From: Prochlorococcus sp. HOT208_60m_813G15
Lineage (GTDB): Bacteria; Cyanobacteriota; Cyanobacteriia; PCC-6307; Cyanobiaceae
Length of the DNA stretch: 43,558 bases
Direction: 5' to 3'
NCBI GenBank assembly: GCA_002026165.1
Contig: MWOS01000090.1
Span: forward strand, 1-43,558
How positions within the stretch are numbered: position 1 is the first letter of the stretch; each line of letters begins with the position of its first letter. Position numbers and translations under genes: made by a program. Under the pieces are notes generated by a model. It was given only the letters and a program-made list of their open reading frames with translations. It was not told the DNA's origin and searched no databases. Positions 36,083-43,558 of this stretch are shown here, in pieces.

Positions 36083-36928
36083 TTAAGGAATTTTTCTCGC
36101 CAGTTTTTGTTTGGCTATTTGCCAAAGCCGTTGAAAGTCTTTAGCAGTTTGTTTTTTAATATTATCTCCTGCATACTCCTCTACGATTGAAAATCTGTTT
36201 AAAAATTTTATATTAGTTTTTTGAAGAGCCGATTCAGGATTGATCTTTAAAAAGTTTGAGAGATTAAGAAGGGTAAAGTAAATATCCCCAAATTCATTTT
36301 TTATCTCTAAGTCATTTTTACTTTTAATTGCTTCCTTTAATTCATTAATCTCTTCTTCTAACTTTTTAAAAATCTCATCAGTACTTTCCCATTTGAAACC
36401 ATGTTCTTTAACAACATTTGTGATTTTATCTGTTCCAACTGTTGGCGGTAAATTTTTAATTTTCAAATTTAAATTTCTACTAATTGAAGATTTCATATGA
36501 GGTGCTTCTTTTTCTAAATTTTTTATATTTTCCCAAATCTGTTGTGATTTTTTTAATGATATTTTTTCTTTTTTGTTAAAAATATATGGATGTCTATTAA
36601 TAATTTTCTTGTTTAAATTTTGTATAACATCATTTAGTACAAATTCTTTTTCTTCGTAACCGATTTCAGCATGAAGCATTACTTGTAATAAAAGATCTCC
36701 TAACTCCTCACATATGTTATTTGCATTTTTTTCATATATCGCATCTATAAATTCATTACTTTCTTCATATAAAAATGGGATCAATGATACATGAGACTGT
36801 ATTTTCTGCCATGGGCAGCCCCAAGTTTTATCTTTTAATGCTTTGATATTAGATATTAAGATTTTAAAACTATTTATAGTCTCTAAATCGGAATTGTTTT
36901 CCAATTTATATCTATTGTTTGAGGACAT
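36083..36928 (-). CDS. mazG: Nucleoside triphosphate pyrophosphohydrolase MazG
   Basis: MazG cleaves NTPs/dNTPs to monophosphates and pyrophosphate and can lower (p)ppGpp-linked or damaged nucleotide pools. The 281-aa protein has the tandem MazG domains of the bacterial form: CPWQKIQSHVSLIPFLYEES with EELGDLLLQVMLHA in the first, and KLEEEINELKEAI with EFGDIYFTLLNLS in the second. Each shows the ExxE...ExxD metal-binding pattern. The start is ATG 36928 (MSSNNRYKLEN); a TTG at 36961 would add 11 residues. It is the first gene of the ten-gene run ending in pabC. Cyanophages of this host group carry a shorter, distinct mazG. Confidence 0.94.
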   Translation of the reverse strand: MSSNNRYKLENNSDLETINSFKILISNIKALKDKTWGCPWQKIQSHVSLIPFLYEESNEFIDAIYEKNANNICEELGDLLLQVMLHAEIGYEEKEFVLNDVIQNLNKKIINRHPYIFNKKEKISLKKSQQIWENIKNLEKEAPHMKSSISRNLNLKIKNLPPTVGTDKITNVVKEHGFKWESTDEIFKKLEEEINELKEAIKSKNDLEIKNEFGDIYFTLLNLSNFLKINPESALQKTNIKFLNRFSIVEEYAGDNIKKQTAKDFQRLWQIAKQKLARKIP

Positions 36929-37008
36929 AGGATATATTTTATTAATTAAATTTTGCCTCAATCATGAAATATTTAAATACTTAGTATAAATTTTTCAACT
37001 TCATCTAT

Positions 37009-37014
37009 TAGAAT
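37009..37014 (+). promoter_or_regulatory. Possible -10 box of tRNA-Val
   Basis: TAGAAT lies 12 bases before the tRNA 5' end, in the 98-bp gap between mazG and the tRNA. No clear -35 element is seen at the usual distance. Confidence 0.35.
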
Positions 37015-37026
37015 GATTTATTATAA

Positions 37027-37098
<72 letters not shown>

Positions 37099-37113
37099 TT
37101 TATTATTTTTCTA

Positions 37114-37455
37114 ATGACTGAGATCGTCAATCTTTCAATCAGTCAAAGTGCTGCTTCAGAATTATCTAGGCAAGCTTCTTTTGGAGGTTCTCCAGGAGAA
37201 ATGTCGATTGATTTGGTAGAGGATAAAAATTGTTCAGAAGGATGGATGCATATTAAATTAAGGCCAGGTATATGTAATGGATACCCTATTTCAAGAACTG
37301 AAGGAGTAACTTTATACGCCGATTTAAAAAAATTTAATTTACTGAAAGATTTAAAATTAGATTATTACGGAGATTTGAGCGGTGGTGGATTTCTTATTTC
37401 AACACCAAAAAATGCAAAACGTTGTTCCTGTGGTTCTGGCTTCAAACTTTTGTAG
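37114..37455 (+). CDS. A-type Fe-S cluster carrier (HesB/IscA/SufA family)
   Basis: A 113-aa protein of the HesB/IscA fold. Two C-terminal cysteines in CSCGSGF (Cys104, Cys106) match the conserved CxC(G) of A-type carriers, and Cys54 (PGICNGY) is in the place of the first conserved cysteine. An extra cysteine is Cys40. Such proteins bind or hand over Fe-S clusters, or iron, to apo-proteins such as photosystem and nitrogen-assimilation enzymes. I choose ATG 37114 (MTEIVNLSIS); an upstream extension would run back into the tRNA gene. The start lies only 15 bp after the tRNA end, so processing of a shared transcript is possible. Confidence 0.88.
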   Translation: MTEIVNLSISQSAASELSRQASFGGSPGEMSIDLVEDKNCSEGWMHIKLRPGICNGYPISRTEGVTLYADLKKFNLLKDLKLDYYGDLSGGGFLISTPKNAKRCSCGSGFKLL

Positions 37456-37552
37456 AATGGATGTGTCTTTTTTTGCAAACTAATATTATTTTCATTAATT
37501 GGCTGCTCTCAAGATAAAATAAACAAAAGGTTTATTGAAATAAAATTTGCAC

Positions 37553-40309
37553 ATGACAGAGATGAATGATCAATTATCTTTAGAGAATTATTCACCTTTT
37601 GAAGTAGAGAAAAAGTGGCAAGAAAAATGGGAAAGTCTTAAGGCGTTTAGTCCTAACCCTGAGGATGATGGGGAGCCTTATTGTGTTGTTATTCCGCCAC
37701 CAAATGTAACTGGATCTTTGCATATGGGGCATGCATTCAATACGGCTTTGATAGATGTTGTAGTACGTTTTCAAAGACTTTTAGGTAAGAATGTTTTGTG
37801 TTTACCGGGAACTGATCATGCTTCAATAGCTGTTCAAACTATTCTCGAAAAACAATTAAAAAGTGAAGGCAAAACAAGCGAGGATATTGGAAGAGATGAA
37901 TTTCTTAAAAGAGCATGGAACTGGAAAGAACAAAGTGGTGGAAGAATAGTTTCTCAATTAAAAAGAATAGGATATTCAGTTGACTGGACTAGAGAAAGAT
38001 TTACTCTTGATCAAAAATTAAATGAAGCAGTTATTGAAGCTTTTAATATTCTCTATAAAAAGAATTTAATTTATAGAGGCGAATATTTGGTCAATTGGTG
38101 CCCTGAATCTCAATCTGCAGTAAGTGATCTTGAAGTTGAAATGCAAGAAGTAAATGGTCATTTATGGCATTTTAAATACCCTTTAATTTCTGAAAGTGGT
38201 GAACAGTTAGACAAGTACTTAGAAGTTGCAACAACAAGACCAGAAACTCTTTTGGGTGATACTGCTTTGGCGGTTAATCCTGATGATGATAGATATAAAG
38301 AATTTATTGGTGTCAAAGTAAAAGTTCCTTTCGTTGATAGAGAAATACCTATTATCGCTGATTCACATGTTGATAAAGATTTTGGTACTGGTTGTGTGAA
38401 GGTTACTCCAGCCCATGATCCAAATGATTTTGCAATAGGGAAAAGGCATAATTTAAAACAAATTAATGTAATGAACAAAGATGGAACTTTAAATAATAAT
38501 GCAGGTATTTTTCAAAATTTAGATAGATATGAGGCTAGAAAGAAAATTATCAAAGATTTGGATAATTTAGGCCTTTTGACAAAGATAGAGGATTATAAAC
38601 ATACCGTTCCTTTTTCTGATAGAGGTAAGGTGCCAATTGAACCTTTATTGTCAACACAATGGTTTTTGAAAATGGATGATATATCACAAGGATGTCTTAA
38701 TGAAATTGATTCTAATAAACCATCGTTTATTCCTCCACGCTGGGAGAAAGTTTACAAGGATTGGTTAGAGAATATTACTGATTGGTGTATCAGTCGGCAA
38801 TTGTGGTGGGGGCACCAAATACCAGCCTGGTATGTTTTAGATGAATCTCAAGATTCAATAGAACAAAATACTCCATATATAGTTGCGAGAAATGAAGAGG
38901 ATGCCTTAATCGAAGCTAATAAAAAATTTGGATTAAATATTAAATTGGTCCGTGATAAAGATGTTTTGGATACATGGTTTTCAAGTGGTTTATGGCCTTT
39001 CTCAACCCTTGGTTGGCCAAACACAAATGATCCGGATTTTAAAAAATGGTATCCAAATAGTGTTCTTGTTACTGGTTTCGATATTATTTTCTTTTGGGTG
39101 GCGAGAATGACAATGATGGGGAATACTTTTACAAATAACATTCCTTTTAAGGATGTTTATATTCATGGTCTAGTTCGAGATGAAAACAATAAAAAAATGA
39201 GTAAAAGTTCAGGTAATGGTATTGATCCAATACTATTAATTGATAAATATGGTTCTGATGCTTTGCGATTTGCGTTGATTCGAGAAGTTGCAGGCGCTGG
39301 ACAAGATATCCGGCTTGATTTTGATAGGAAAAAAGATACATCTTCAACTGTTGAAGCTTCAAGAAATTTTGCGAATAAATTATGGAATGCAACTAAATTT
39401 GTGTTAATTAATAAAACTTCTAATAATAATTATTCTCTTAATGAGAGTGATGAAACTTCTTTAGAGTTGTGTGATAAGTGGATTTTATCGAAATTGAATC
39501 AGGTAAATATAAAAGTCGCTGCTTTGTTGAAAGAATATAAATTGGGAGAATCTGCGAAACTTCTATATGAATTTACGTGGAATGATTTTTGTGACTGGTA
39601 TGTAGAATTTGCTAAACAAAGGTTTAATAATAAAGAGACTCAAAATAGACAAATATCTGAAAAAGTTTTAATAAAAGTGCTCAATGATATTTTGGTAATG
39701 ATTCATCCTTTTATGCCGCACATTACTGAGGAACTTTGGCATGTGTTGCAACTAAAACCAGATAATGTAATATTATCACTTCAAAAATGGCCAATTCACG
39801 AAAATAAATTTGTTGATAATAAGCTTGATAGTTCTTTTCAGCAACTCTTTGAAATTATTAGGCTGATTAGAAATTTGAAAGCTGAATTAGGTCTTAAGCC
39901 ATCAGAAAAAGGCCCTGTATATTTAATTTCAGACAATGATGAATTGATTGATTTTTTAAAAACTTTAGTTGATGATATTCAAAACTTAACTAAATCTTCT
40001 GAAGTATTTATTTTTAAAAATAATGCTGTTGATAAAAAAAAGTTTGCTAAATCTTTTTCTGGGATAATTAGTGATTTAGAGGTTTACTTACCTTTTCAGG
40101 ATTTTGTAAATATAGATGCATTAAAGGAAAGGTTAACCAAGGATTTAAAAAAGGTGACTATTGAATTAGAAAATTTAAATAAAAGATTATCTAATAAAAA
40201 TTTTGTTGATAAGGCTCCAAAAGATATTGTTGATGAATGCAGATTTAAATTAAATGAGGGTTCTTTACAAAAGGAAAGAATTACTAAAAAACTCGAACTT
40301 TTGAATTAA
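37553..40309 (+). CDS. valS: Valine-tRNA ligase
   Basis: A class Ia synthetase of 918 aa. The HIGH motif appears as PPPNVTGSLHMGHAFN (about residues 44-59) and KMSKS as NKKMSKSSGNGIDP (about 546-559). The editing domain has TTRPETLLGDTALAVNP, and the C-terminus has the ValRS coiled-coil arm (DALKERLTKDLKKVTIELEN region). WCISRQLWWGHQIPAWY and ATRNFANKLWNA-like (here ASRNFANKLWNA) are also typical. I choose ATG 37553 (MTEMNDQLS); TTG 37547 and ATG 37562 are alternatives. The 97-bp gap from the A-type carrier gene shows no clear element. The next gene starts 2 bp after its stop. Confidence 0.97.
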   Translation: MTEMNDQLSLENYSPFEVEKKWQEKWESLKAFSPNPEDDGEPYCVVIPPPNVTGSLHMGHAFNTALIDVVVRFQRLLGKNVLCLPGTDHASIAVQTILEKQLKSEGKTSEDIGRDEFLKRAWNWKEQSGGRIVSQLKRIGYSVDWTRERFTLDQKLNEAVIEAFNILYKKNLIYRGEYLVNWCPESQSAVSDLEVEMQEVNGHLWHFKYPLISESGEQLDKYLEVATTRPETLLGDTALAVNPDDDRYKEFIGVKVKVPFVDREIPIIADSHVDKDFGTGCVKVTPAHDPNDFAIGKRHNLKQINVMNKDGTLNNNAGIFQNLDRYEARKKIIKDLDNLGLLTKIEDYKHTVPFSDRGKVPIEPLLSTQWFLKMDDISQGCLNEIDSNKPSFIPPRWEKVYKDWLENITDWCISRQLWWGHQIPAWYVLDESQDSIEQNTPYIVARNEEDALIEANKKFGLNIKLVRDKDVLDTWFSSGLWPFSTLGWPNTNDPDFKKWYPNSVLVTGFDIIFFWVARMTMMGNTFTNNIPFKDVYIHGLVRDENNKKMSKSSGNGIDPILLIDKYGSDALRFALIREVAGAGQDIRLDFDRKKDTSSTVEASRNFANKLWNATKFVLINKTSNNNYSLNESDETSLELCDKWILSKLNQVNIKVAALLKEYKLGESAKLLYEFTWNDFCDWYVEFAKQRFNNKETQNRQISEKVLIKVLNDILVMIHPFMPHITEELWHVLQLKPDNVILSLQKWPIHENKFVDNKLDSSFQQLFEIIRLIRNLKAELGLKPSEKGPVYLISDNDELIDFLKTLVDDIQNLTKSSEVFIFKNNAVDKKKFAKSFSGIISDLEVYLPFQDFVNIDALKERLTKDLKKVTIELENLNKRLSNKNFVDKAPKDIVDECRFKLNEGSLQKERITKKLELLN

Positions 40310-40311
40310 GA

Positions 40312-40908
40312 ATGAATATATTTCTTGAAAAAATTTATAATTTGTCTTTTTTTTTTAATACTGGTTTTGGGATCTTTTCGTTTGTTTGTATTTATATTTT
40401 AATTGTTCTACTAATACTTCCAGCTTCTTGGTTATCTTTATTATCAGGTTTTTTATATGGCTCATATTTAGGATCAATTATCGTTTTCATTTCCGCTTCC
40501 ATAGGAGCATCAGTTGCTTTTTTTGTATCAAAAAGTTTTTTTGCAAAAAAGCTAAAAAATCTTTTTAGCCGTTATCCAAAACTAAGTATCATGCAAAAAG
40601 TAGTAGAAAAAGGCGGTCTTAAATTAATTTTTTTAGCGAGATTATCGCCGATATTTCCCTTCAGTATTCTTAATTATTTTTATGGTTTGAATAATGTAAA
40701 ATTTAGAGATTTCGCCCTTGGTCTTCTTGGAATAATTCCAGGAACTTTTCTTTATTGCTCAATAGGTAGTTTGGCAAAAAGTATTCAGGAGTTAAAAAAT
40801 TTGCAATCACCAAATAATTTATATATTACTATCGTTGGAATTATTTCAACTTTTTTAGTTGTATATTTCTCAGCTAAATACTCCAAAGAATATTTTGAAA
40901 AATCTTAA
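40312..40908 (+). CDS. TVP38/TMEM64 (DedA/VTT superfamily) membrane protein
   Basis: A 198-aa integral membrane protein with about five hydrophobic segments. Its core reads LPASWLSLLSGFLYGSYLGSIIVFISASIGASVAFFVSKSFF, then FLARLSPIFPFSILNYFYGLNNVKFRDFALGLLGIIPGTFLYCSIGS. The G-x-x-x-G repeats and the SPIFPF...NYFYG motif are typical of the SNARE-associated/VTT family. Members act in lipid scrambling or membrane homeostasis; the role here is unknown. It starts 2 bp after valS and is probably co-transcribed with it. Confidence 0.85.
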   Translation: MNIFLEKIYNLSFFFNTGFGIFSFVCIYILIVLLILPASWLSLLSGFLYGSYLGSIIVFISASIGASVAFFVSKSFFAKKLKNLFSRYPKLSIMQKVVEKGGLKLIFLARLSPIFPFSILNYFYGLNNVKFRDFALGLLGIIPGTFLYCSIGSLAKSIQELKNLQSPNNLYITIVGIISTFLVVYFSAKYSKEYFEKS

Positions 40909-40912
40909 GAAC

Positions 40913-41065
40913 TTACTCTTTAATATTCCAATCTCTTATTGATGCAATTAAAATAAAACACAAAAGCCTTAATTTACCTAGAAAAGTTTTGTTGTCTTCT
41001 AATTCCATATATTTTGCCTGTCCACAAGGTGTTTTTATGAAGTTGAAAACTGTTTTCTTCGTCAT
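40913..41065 (-). CDS. Possible small protein, 50 aa
   Basis: Reading the minus strand of the 222-bp gap between the TVP38 gene and the ligase gene gives an uninterrupted frame from ATG 41065 to TAA 40913. It begins MTKKTVFNFIKTPCGQAKYM and ends with a hydrophobic helix-like stretch (KLRLLCFILIASIRDW). Codon use resembles its neighbours. AT-rich TATAAG and TAATTAT boxes lie about 20-40 bases upstream of the start. The frame fills most of an otherwise empty gap, which favours a real gene, but I know no family. It lies 65 bp downstream of the ligase gene on the same strand. Confidence 0.45.
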   Translation of the reverse strand: MTKKTVFNFIKTPCGQAKYMELEDNKTFLGKLRLLCFILIASIRDWNIKE

Positions 41066-41130
41066 GAGTCTCTAAAAAAGTCCTGATAATTATTCTTATA
41101 TTTTATAGCCAAGATTTTTATTTTTAAAAT

Positions 41131-42459
41131 TTAAATTTTTTCTCCAGCTTTAAATCCTCTAAAACATTTGAATCTTGGAAATCTAAGACTAAAAGCTACC
41201 GCGTCCTTGGATTTTGTTTTAGCATCAGCTCTGATTTCTACAAGTTGACCTATAAGTTGACTCCGTTTTGACCAATATTCTTGACGTTGGATATCACTAA
41301 ATCCACTTCCACAACTAAGACTGTATTCATGCCCATCATCTTCCCCTTCTACTAGGACAGCTCCTAGTCTACCTTTATTGCGACCTGTGCCTTCCTCAAC
41401 CGATACAACCTTTAAAGTGACTTCAATGAAAGGTTTTGCTTTTAACCAACTGTGTGTTCTTTTACATTCATACATAGCATCAGGATCTTTAATCATTACT
41501 CCTTCATATCCACCTTCCACTGCAGATTTATTTAGCTCTACAAATTTTTTCTGTCCTTCAATGGTGTCGAGATCTACATTTTCCCATTCAAGTGTTTTTA
41601 TATGTCTTAGAAGCATCGAATGTTTTGCAACCCATTCTTTTACTAATAAACTTCTTGCTGTTTGACTAGTGTTCCATCTCCCTCTTTGGAAGTTTTCAAG
41701 GGGACATAAGTCAAATAGATGGAGAACTGCGTCTTTTGTTTGTTTGCCATCTTTTCTATGAACCTGTTTCATTAAATCCTGAAAGTTAGCACTCATTACT
41801 TCACCATCTAGTACTAAATCATGAGGTTCAGGATTTTCTTTTAAGACGTTTTCTATTTCTGAGATAATATGACCAAAATTATGGAATTGTTTCCCATTAC
41901 GAGAAAACATTTCTACTTTATTTTGTCTAATAATAGTTAAGACGCGCACACCGTCTAATTTGATTTCAATTTGCTTTTTTCCTATCATTTTTTTTTCATG
42001 ATTTGCACTGTCATGAGCTAAAGGACAAGAAAAAATAGGAATCGCATATTTGGGAAATTTCTTGGCTATCTTGTTGATTGTTTTTTCAGATACACCACAT
42101 CTAAGATCTTTAATTAAAACTCGTCTATAAAATCCATTCCACTCTTCTTTTGTAGCAGATTCCATAGCAGTAAGAATTGCATCGCGAGCAGCGTGACCAG
42201 TAAGTTCTCTTTGAATAAGCTTATTTGCTAATTTCCTAAAATCTTTCCATGAAAAGTTTTGACTTTTTTCATTCTCTTTTTCAGGAACAATTTTTACACC
42301 AAAAGTTACCAATGGATCAAGTGCCATACGGATTCCCTCAAAAAAATCATCTAGACCTTGTTCCATTGCGTCTGAGATGATTTTTTCTTTGTCTAATCTA
42401 CTTGGGTGTAATTCTAATTGATGTATTATTTCTTCTTTAAACAATTCTTTTTGCCTCAC
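41131..42459 (-). CDS. ATP-dependent DNA ligase, T4 gp30-like
   Basis: A 442-aa nucleotidyltransferase. Ligase motif I is EIKLDGVRV with the adenylated lysine at about residue 167; further motifs are FSRNGK (Ia), LDGEV (III), GGYEGVMIKD (IV) and WLKAKPF (V). An OB-fold follows. The N-terminal part carries RELTGHAARDAI and YRRVLIKDLRCGVSEKTINK, which line up with the bacteriophage T4 gp30 pattern (LTGNAAIEEL and RRVMMRDLECGASVSIANK). This distinguishes it from LigB/LigD-type and T7-type enzymes. Bacteria rely on NAD-dependent LigA for replication, so this is an accessory ligase, probably for repair. The start appears to be GTG 42459, 9 bp after the upstream gene's stop. Confidence 0.9.
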   Translation of the reverse strand: MRQKELFKEEIIHQLELHPSRLDKEKIISDAMEQGLDDFFEGIRMALDPLVTFGVKIVPEKENEKSQNFSWKDFRKLANKLIQRELTGHAARDAILTAMESATKEEWNGFYRRVLIKDLRCGVSEKTINKIAKKFPKYAIPIFSCPLAHDSANHEKKMIGKKQIEIKLDGVRVLTIIRQNKVEMFSRNGKQFHNFGHIISEIENVLKENPEPHDLVLDGEVMSANFQDLMKQVHRKDGKQTKDAVLHLFDLCPLENFQRGRWNTSQTARSLLVKEWVAKHSMLLRHIKTLEWENVDLDTIEGQKKFVELNKSAVEGGYEGVMIKDPDAMYECKRTHSWLKAKPFIEVTLKVVSVEEGTGRNKGRLGAVLVEGEDDGHEYSLSCGSGFSDIQRQEYWSKRSQLIGQLVEIRADAKTKSKDAVAFSLRFPRFKCFRGFKAGEKI

Positions 42460-42468
42460 AAGAAATTT

Positions 42469-42888
42469 TTAATTTACTTTTGCTATTCTGTCTATTTTCC
42501 AATCATTGTCAGTTTTTGAGAAAGTAAAATCTAATGGGAGCTCATCTTGTTTATCTTCTGATTTTAAATTCAAAGTTATTATGATTTGATCTTCTTGAAC
42601 TCTAGGTCTTCCTGATTTTAAATTCCTGTATTTATTAAGGTTTAAACTAGCTAAAAATTTAAGAAAGTCTTGGCGCTTCACATGGGTTTTATAAGTTTTT
42701 GTAGTCAAACCATAAGCTGCATCAATTCTGCCAGCAGCTATTTGATCAAAAAACTTTCTTACTAATGGATTAATTCCTCTGGCACTTATAACTAATTTGA
42801 CTGCATTAAAAGTCCAAAACGAAACTAGTACAGCTCCTCCAACTAATAATGCTTTAATTCCGATATCTTTAACTAGTGTTGCATCCAT
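42469..42888 (-). CDS. Membrane-anchored NTF2-like protein, function unknown
   Basis: A 139-aa protein with one N-terminal membrane segment (about residues 10-33, IKALLVGGAVLVSFWTFNAV) and a soluble domain. The latter, FFDQIAAGRIDAAYGLTTKTYKT...FLKFLASLNLNKYRN... DFTFSKTDNDWKIDRI, has the helix-then-sheet pattern and closing W-x-I-D of NTF2-like/DUF4864-type domains, which often bind small ligands or act as chaperone-like scaffolds. No catalytic residues stand out. It is followed after 9 bp by the DNA ligase gene and diverges from the SprT-like gene across 87 bp. A link to DNA repair would be inference from position only. Confidence 0.7.
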   Translation of the reverse strand: MDATLVKDIGIKALLVGGAVLVSFWTFNAVKLVISARGINPLVRKFFDQIAAGRIDAAYGLTTKTYKTHVKRQDFLKFLASLNLNKYRNLKSGRPRVQEDQIIITLNLKSEDKQDELPLDFTFSKTDNDWKIDRIAKVN

Positions 42889-42975
42889 GTTGATTTTAGT
42901 TTTTTTTATTACTTTAAGAAAAGAAATCGTTTTTGATGGCTTTTTTTGTCAAAATAATACTAATTTTAATCCATA

Positions 42976-43503
42976 ATGTCTGTAATTCCTCTTTTGCCTT
43001 TATTTCATAAATTTAATAGCCAATATTTTGAAAATTCTCTCGCGGTTAATAATCAACCTTTAGTAAAAGTTAGATGGAGTGATAATAGATTGAAAACAAC
43101 TGCTGGTTTTTATAAAAGAAAACGCATTAATGGTCTTGTAGATTCTGAAATTATTTTATCGAAACCTATTTTGAGTAAATTATCTATTAGTGAAATAAAC
43201 AGTACTTTATGTCATGAAATGATTCATGCATGGGTAGATAGGATATTAAAAAAAAATGAGATACATGGTCCAAATTTTTTAGAAAAAATGAATGAAATTA
43301 ATGAGAAAGAGAAGAATTTTCAAATTTCCGTGAGGCACTCATTTCCTATTGAAAGGAGAGAATTAAAATACATAGGAACTTGCCAAAATTGTGGTGAGAA
43401 ATTTTTCTACAGAAAAAGGATAAAGAATATTGCCTGTAAAAAATGTTGTGTAAATTTTTTTAATGGATCATGGAATAAAAAGTGTTTAATTTTGTTTGAT
43501 TAA
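42976..43503 (+). CDS. SprT-like zinc metalloprotein
   Basis: A 175-aa protein of the SprT/SprT-like family. The zinc-peptidase motif is CHEMIHAW (about residues 79-86) with a downstream HGPNF supplying the third histidine. The C-terminal zinc ribbon has CQNC (about 136-139) and CKKC plus a further Cys (about 154-158). The family includes eukaryotic SPRTN, which degrades DNA-protein crosslinks, but bacterial members are poorly known. The start is ATG 42976. The 55 bases after its stop contain nothing I can support, and the window ends there. Confidence 0.88.
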   Translation: MSVIPLLPLFHKFNSQYFENSLAVNNQPLVKVRWSDNRLKTTAGFYKRKRINGLVDSEIILSKPILSKLSISEINSTLCHEMIHAWVDRILKKNEIHGPNFLEKMNEINEKEKNFQISVRHSFPIERRELKYIGTCQNCGEKFFYRKRIKNIACKKCCVNFFNGSWNKKCLILFD

Positions 43504-43558
43504 AAATATAAGATGTGTTTTTGTTTCTATATTTGGAATTATTTATTTTTTTAATGTA

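Noticed and set aside
36078..36125. Longer speE start at 36125
   Set aside because: It would overlap mazG, adds residues without family similarity, and ATG 36077 gives the expected length.
37456..37552. T-box-like or other riboswitch leader before valS
   Set aside because: Only 97 bases, no specifier hairpin or antiterminator sequence, and T-boxes are not expected in cyanobacteria.

Overview
The window is about 43.6 kb of very AT-rich, tightly packed bacterial chromosome. Three things point to a high-light-adapted Prochlorococcus: the protein families (sucrose-phosphate synthase, DUF3134, AcnB, phytol kinase, a cyanobacterial group 2 sigma factor), the extreme gene compaction, and a gene order that I recall from these strains. 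That assignment comes from recognising families and order; no search was run. There are 41 protein-coding genes (one partial at the left edge, one broken by a frameshift) and one tRNA. I see no rRNA, insertion sequence, integrase, CRISPR array or prophage. No gap without a gene exceeds about 225 bases.

Layout, left to right. 1-4884: partial ABC1/UbiB-type kinase gene, then the repair genes recN (frameshifted in a T7 run) and uvrA. 5086-10956: sucrose-phosphate synthase (glycosyltransferase part only), converging on a minus-strand set DUF3134-mraY-81-aa protein; then a small membrane protein, argG, rpsF and aroE. 11074-16332: dnaK, a glycine-oxidase-like flavoprotein, purU and a ClC chloride/proton antiporter. 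16342-21739: acnB, DAHP synthase, a phytol kinase-like membrane enzyme and a group 2 sigma factor. 21948-26155: ppk and an MFS transporter, diverging from cobA.

26128-36928 is a ten-gene minus-strand run in transcription order mazG, speE, speB, gcvT, aspS, pyrG, queE, queC, pabB, pabC, with several 4-bp ATGA overlaps or very short spacers. It joins nucleotide clean-up, polyamine synthesis, glycine cleavage, CTP synthesis, 7-deazaguanine (queuosine) synthesis and p-aminobenzoate synthesis. 37027-40908 carries tRNA-Val(UAC), an A-type Fe-S carrier, valS and a TVP38/DedA-like membrane protein, all on the plus strand. 40913-43503 carries a probable 50-aa gene, a T4-type ATP-dependent DNA ligase, a membrane-anchored NTF2-like protein and a SprT-like metalloprotein.

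Most of the window is ordinary core genome. The points that most deserve a second look are the T4-like DNA ligase and its neighbours, the recN frameshift, the shortened sucrose-phosphate synthase that ends inside an antisense gene, a leader hairpin before rpsF, a U-U mismatch in the tRNA-Val T stem, and a probable 50-aa gene. I do not see convincing evidence of a wholly new multi-gene system.
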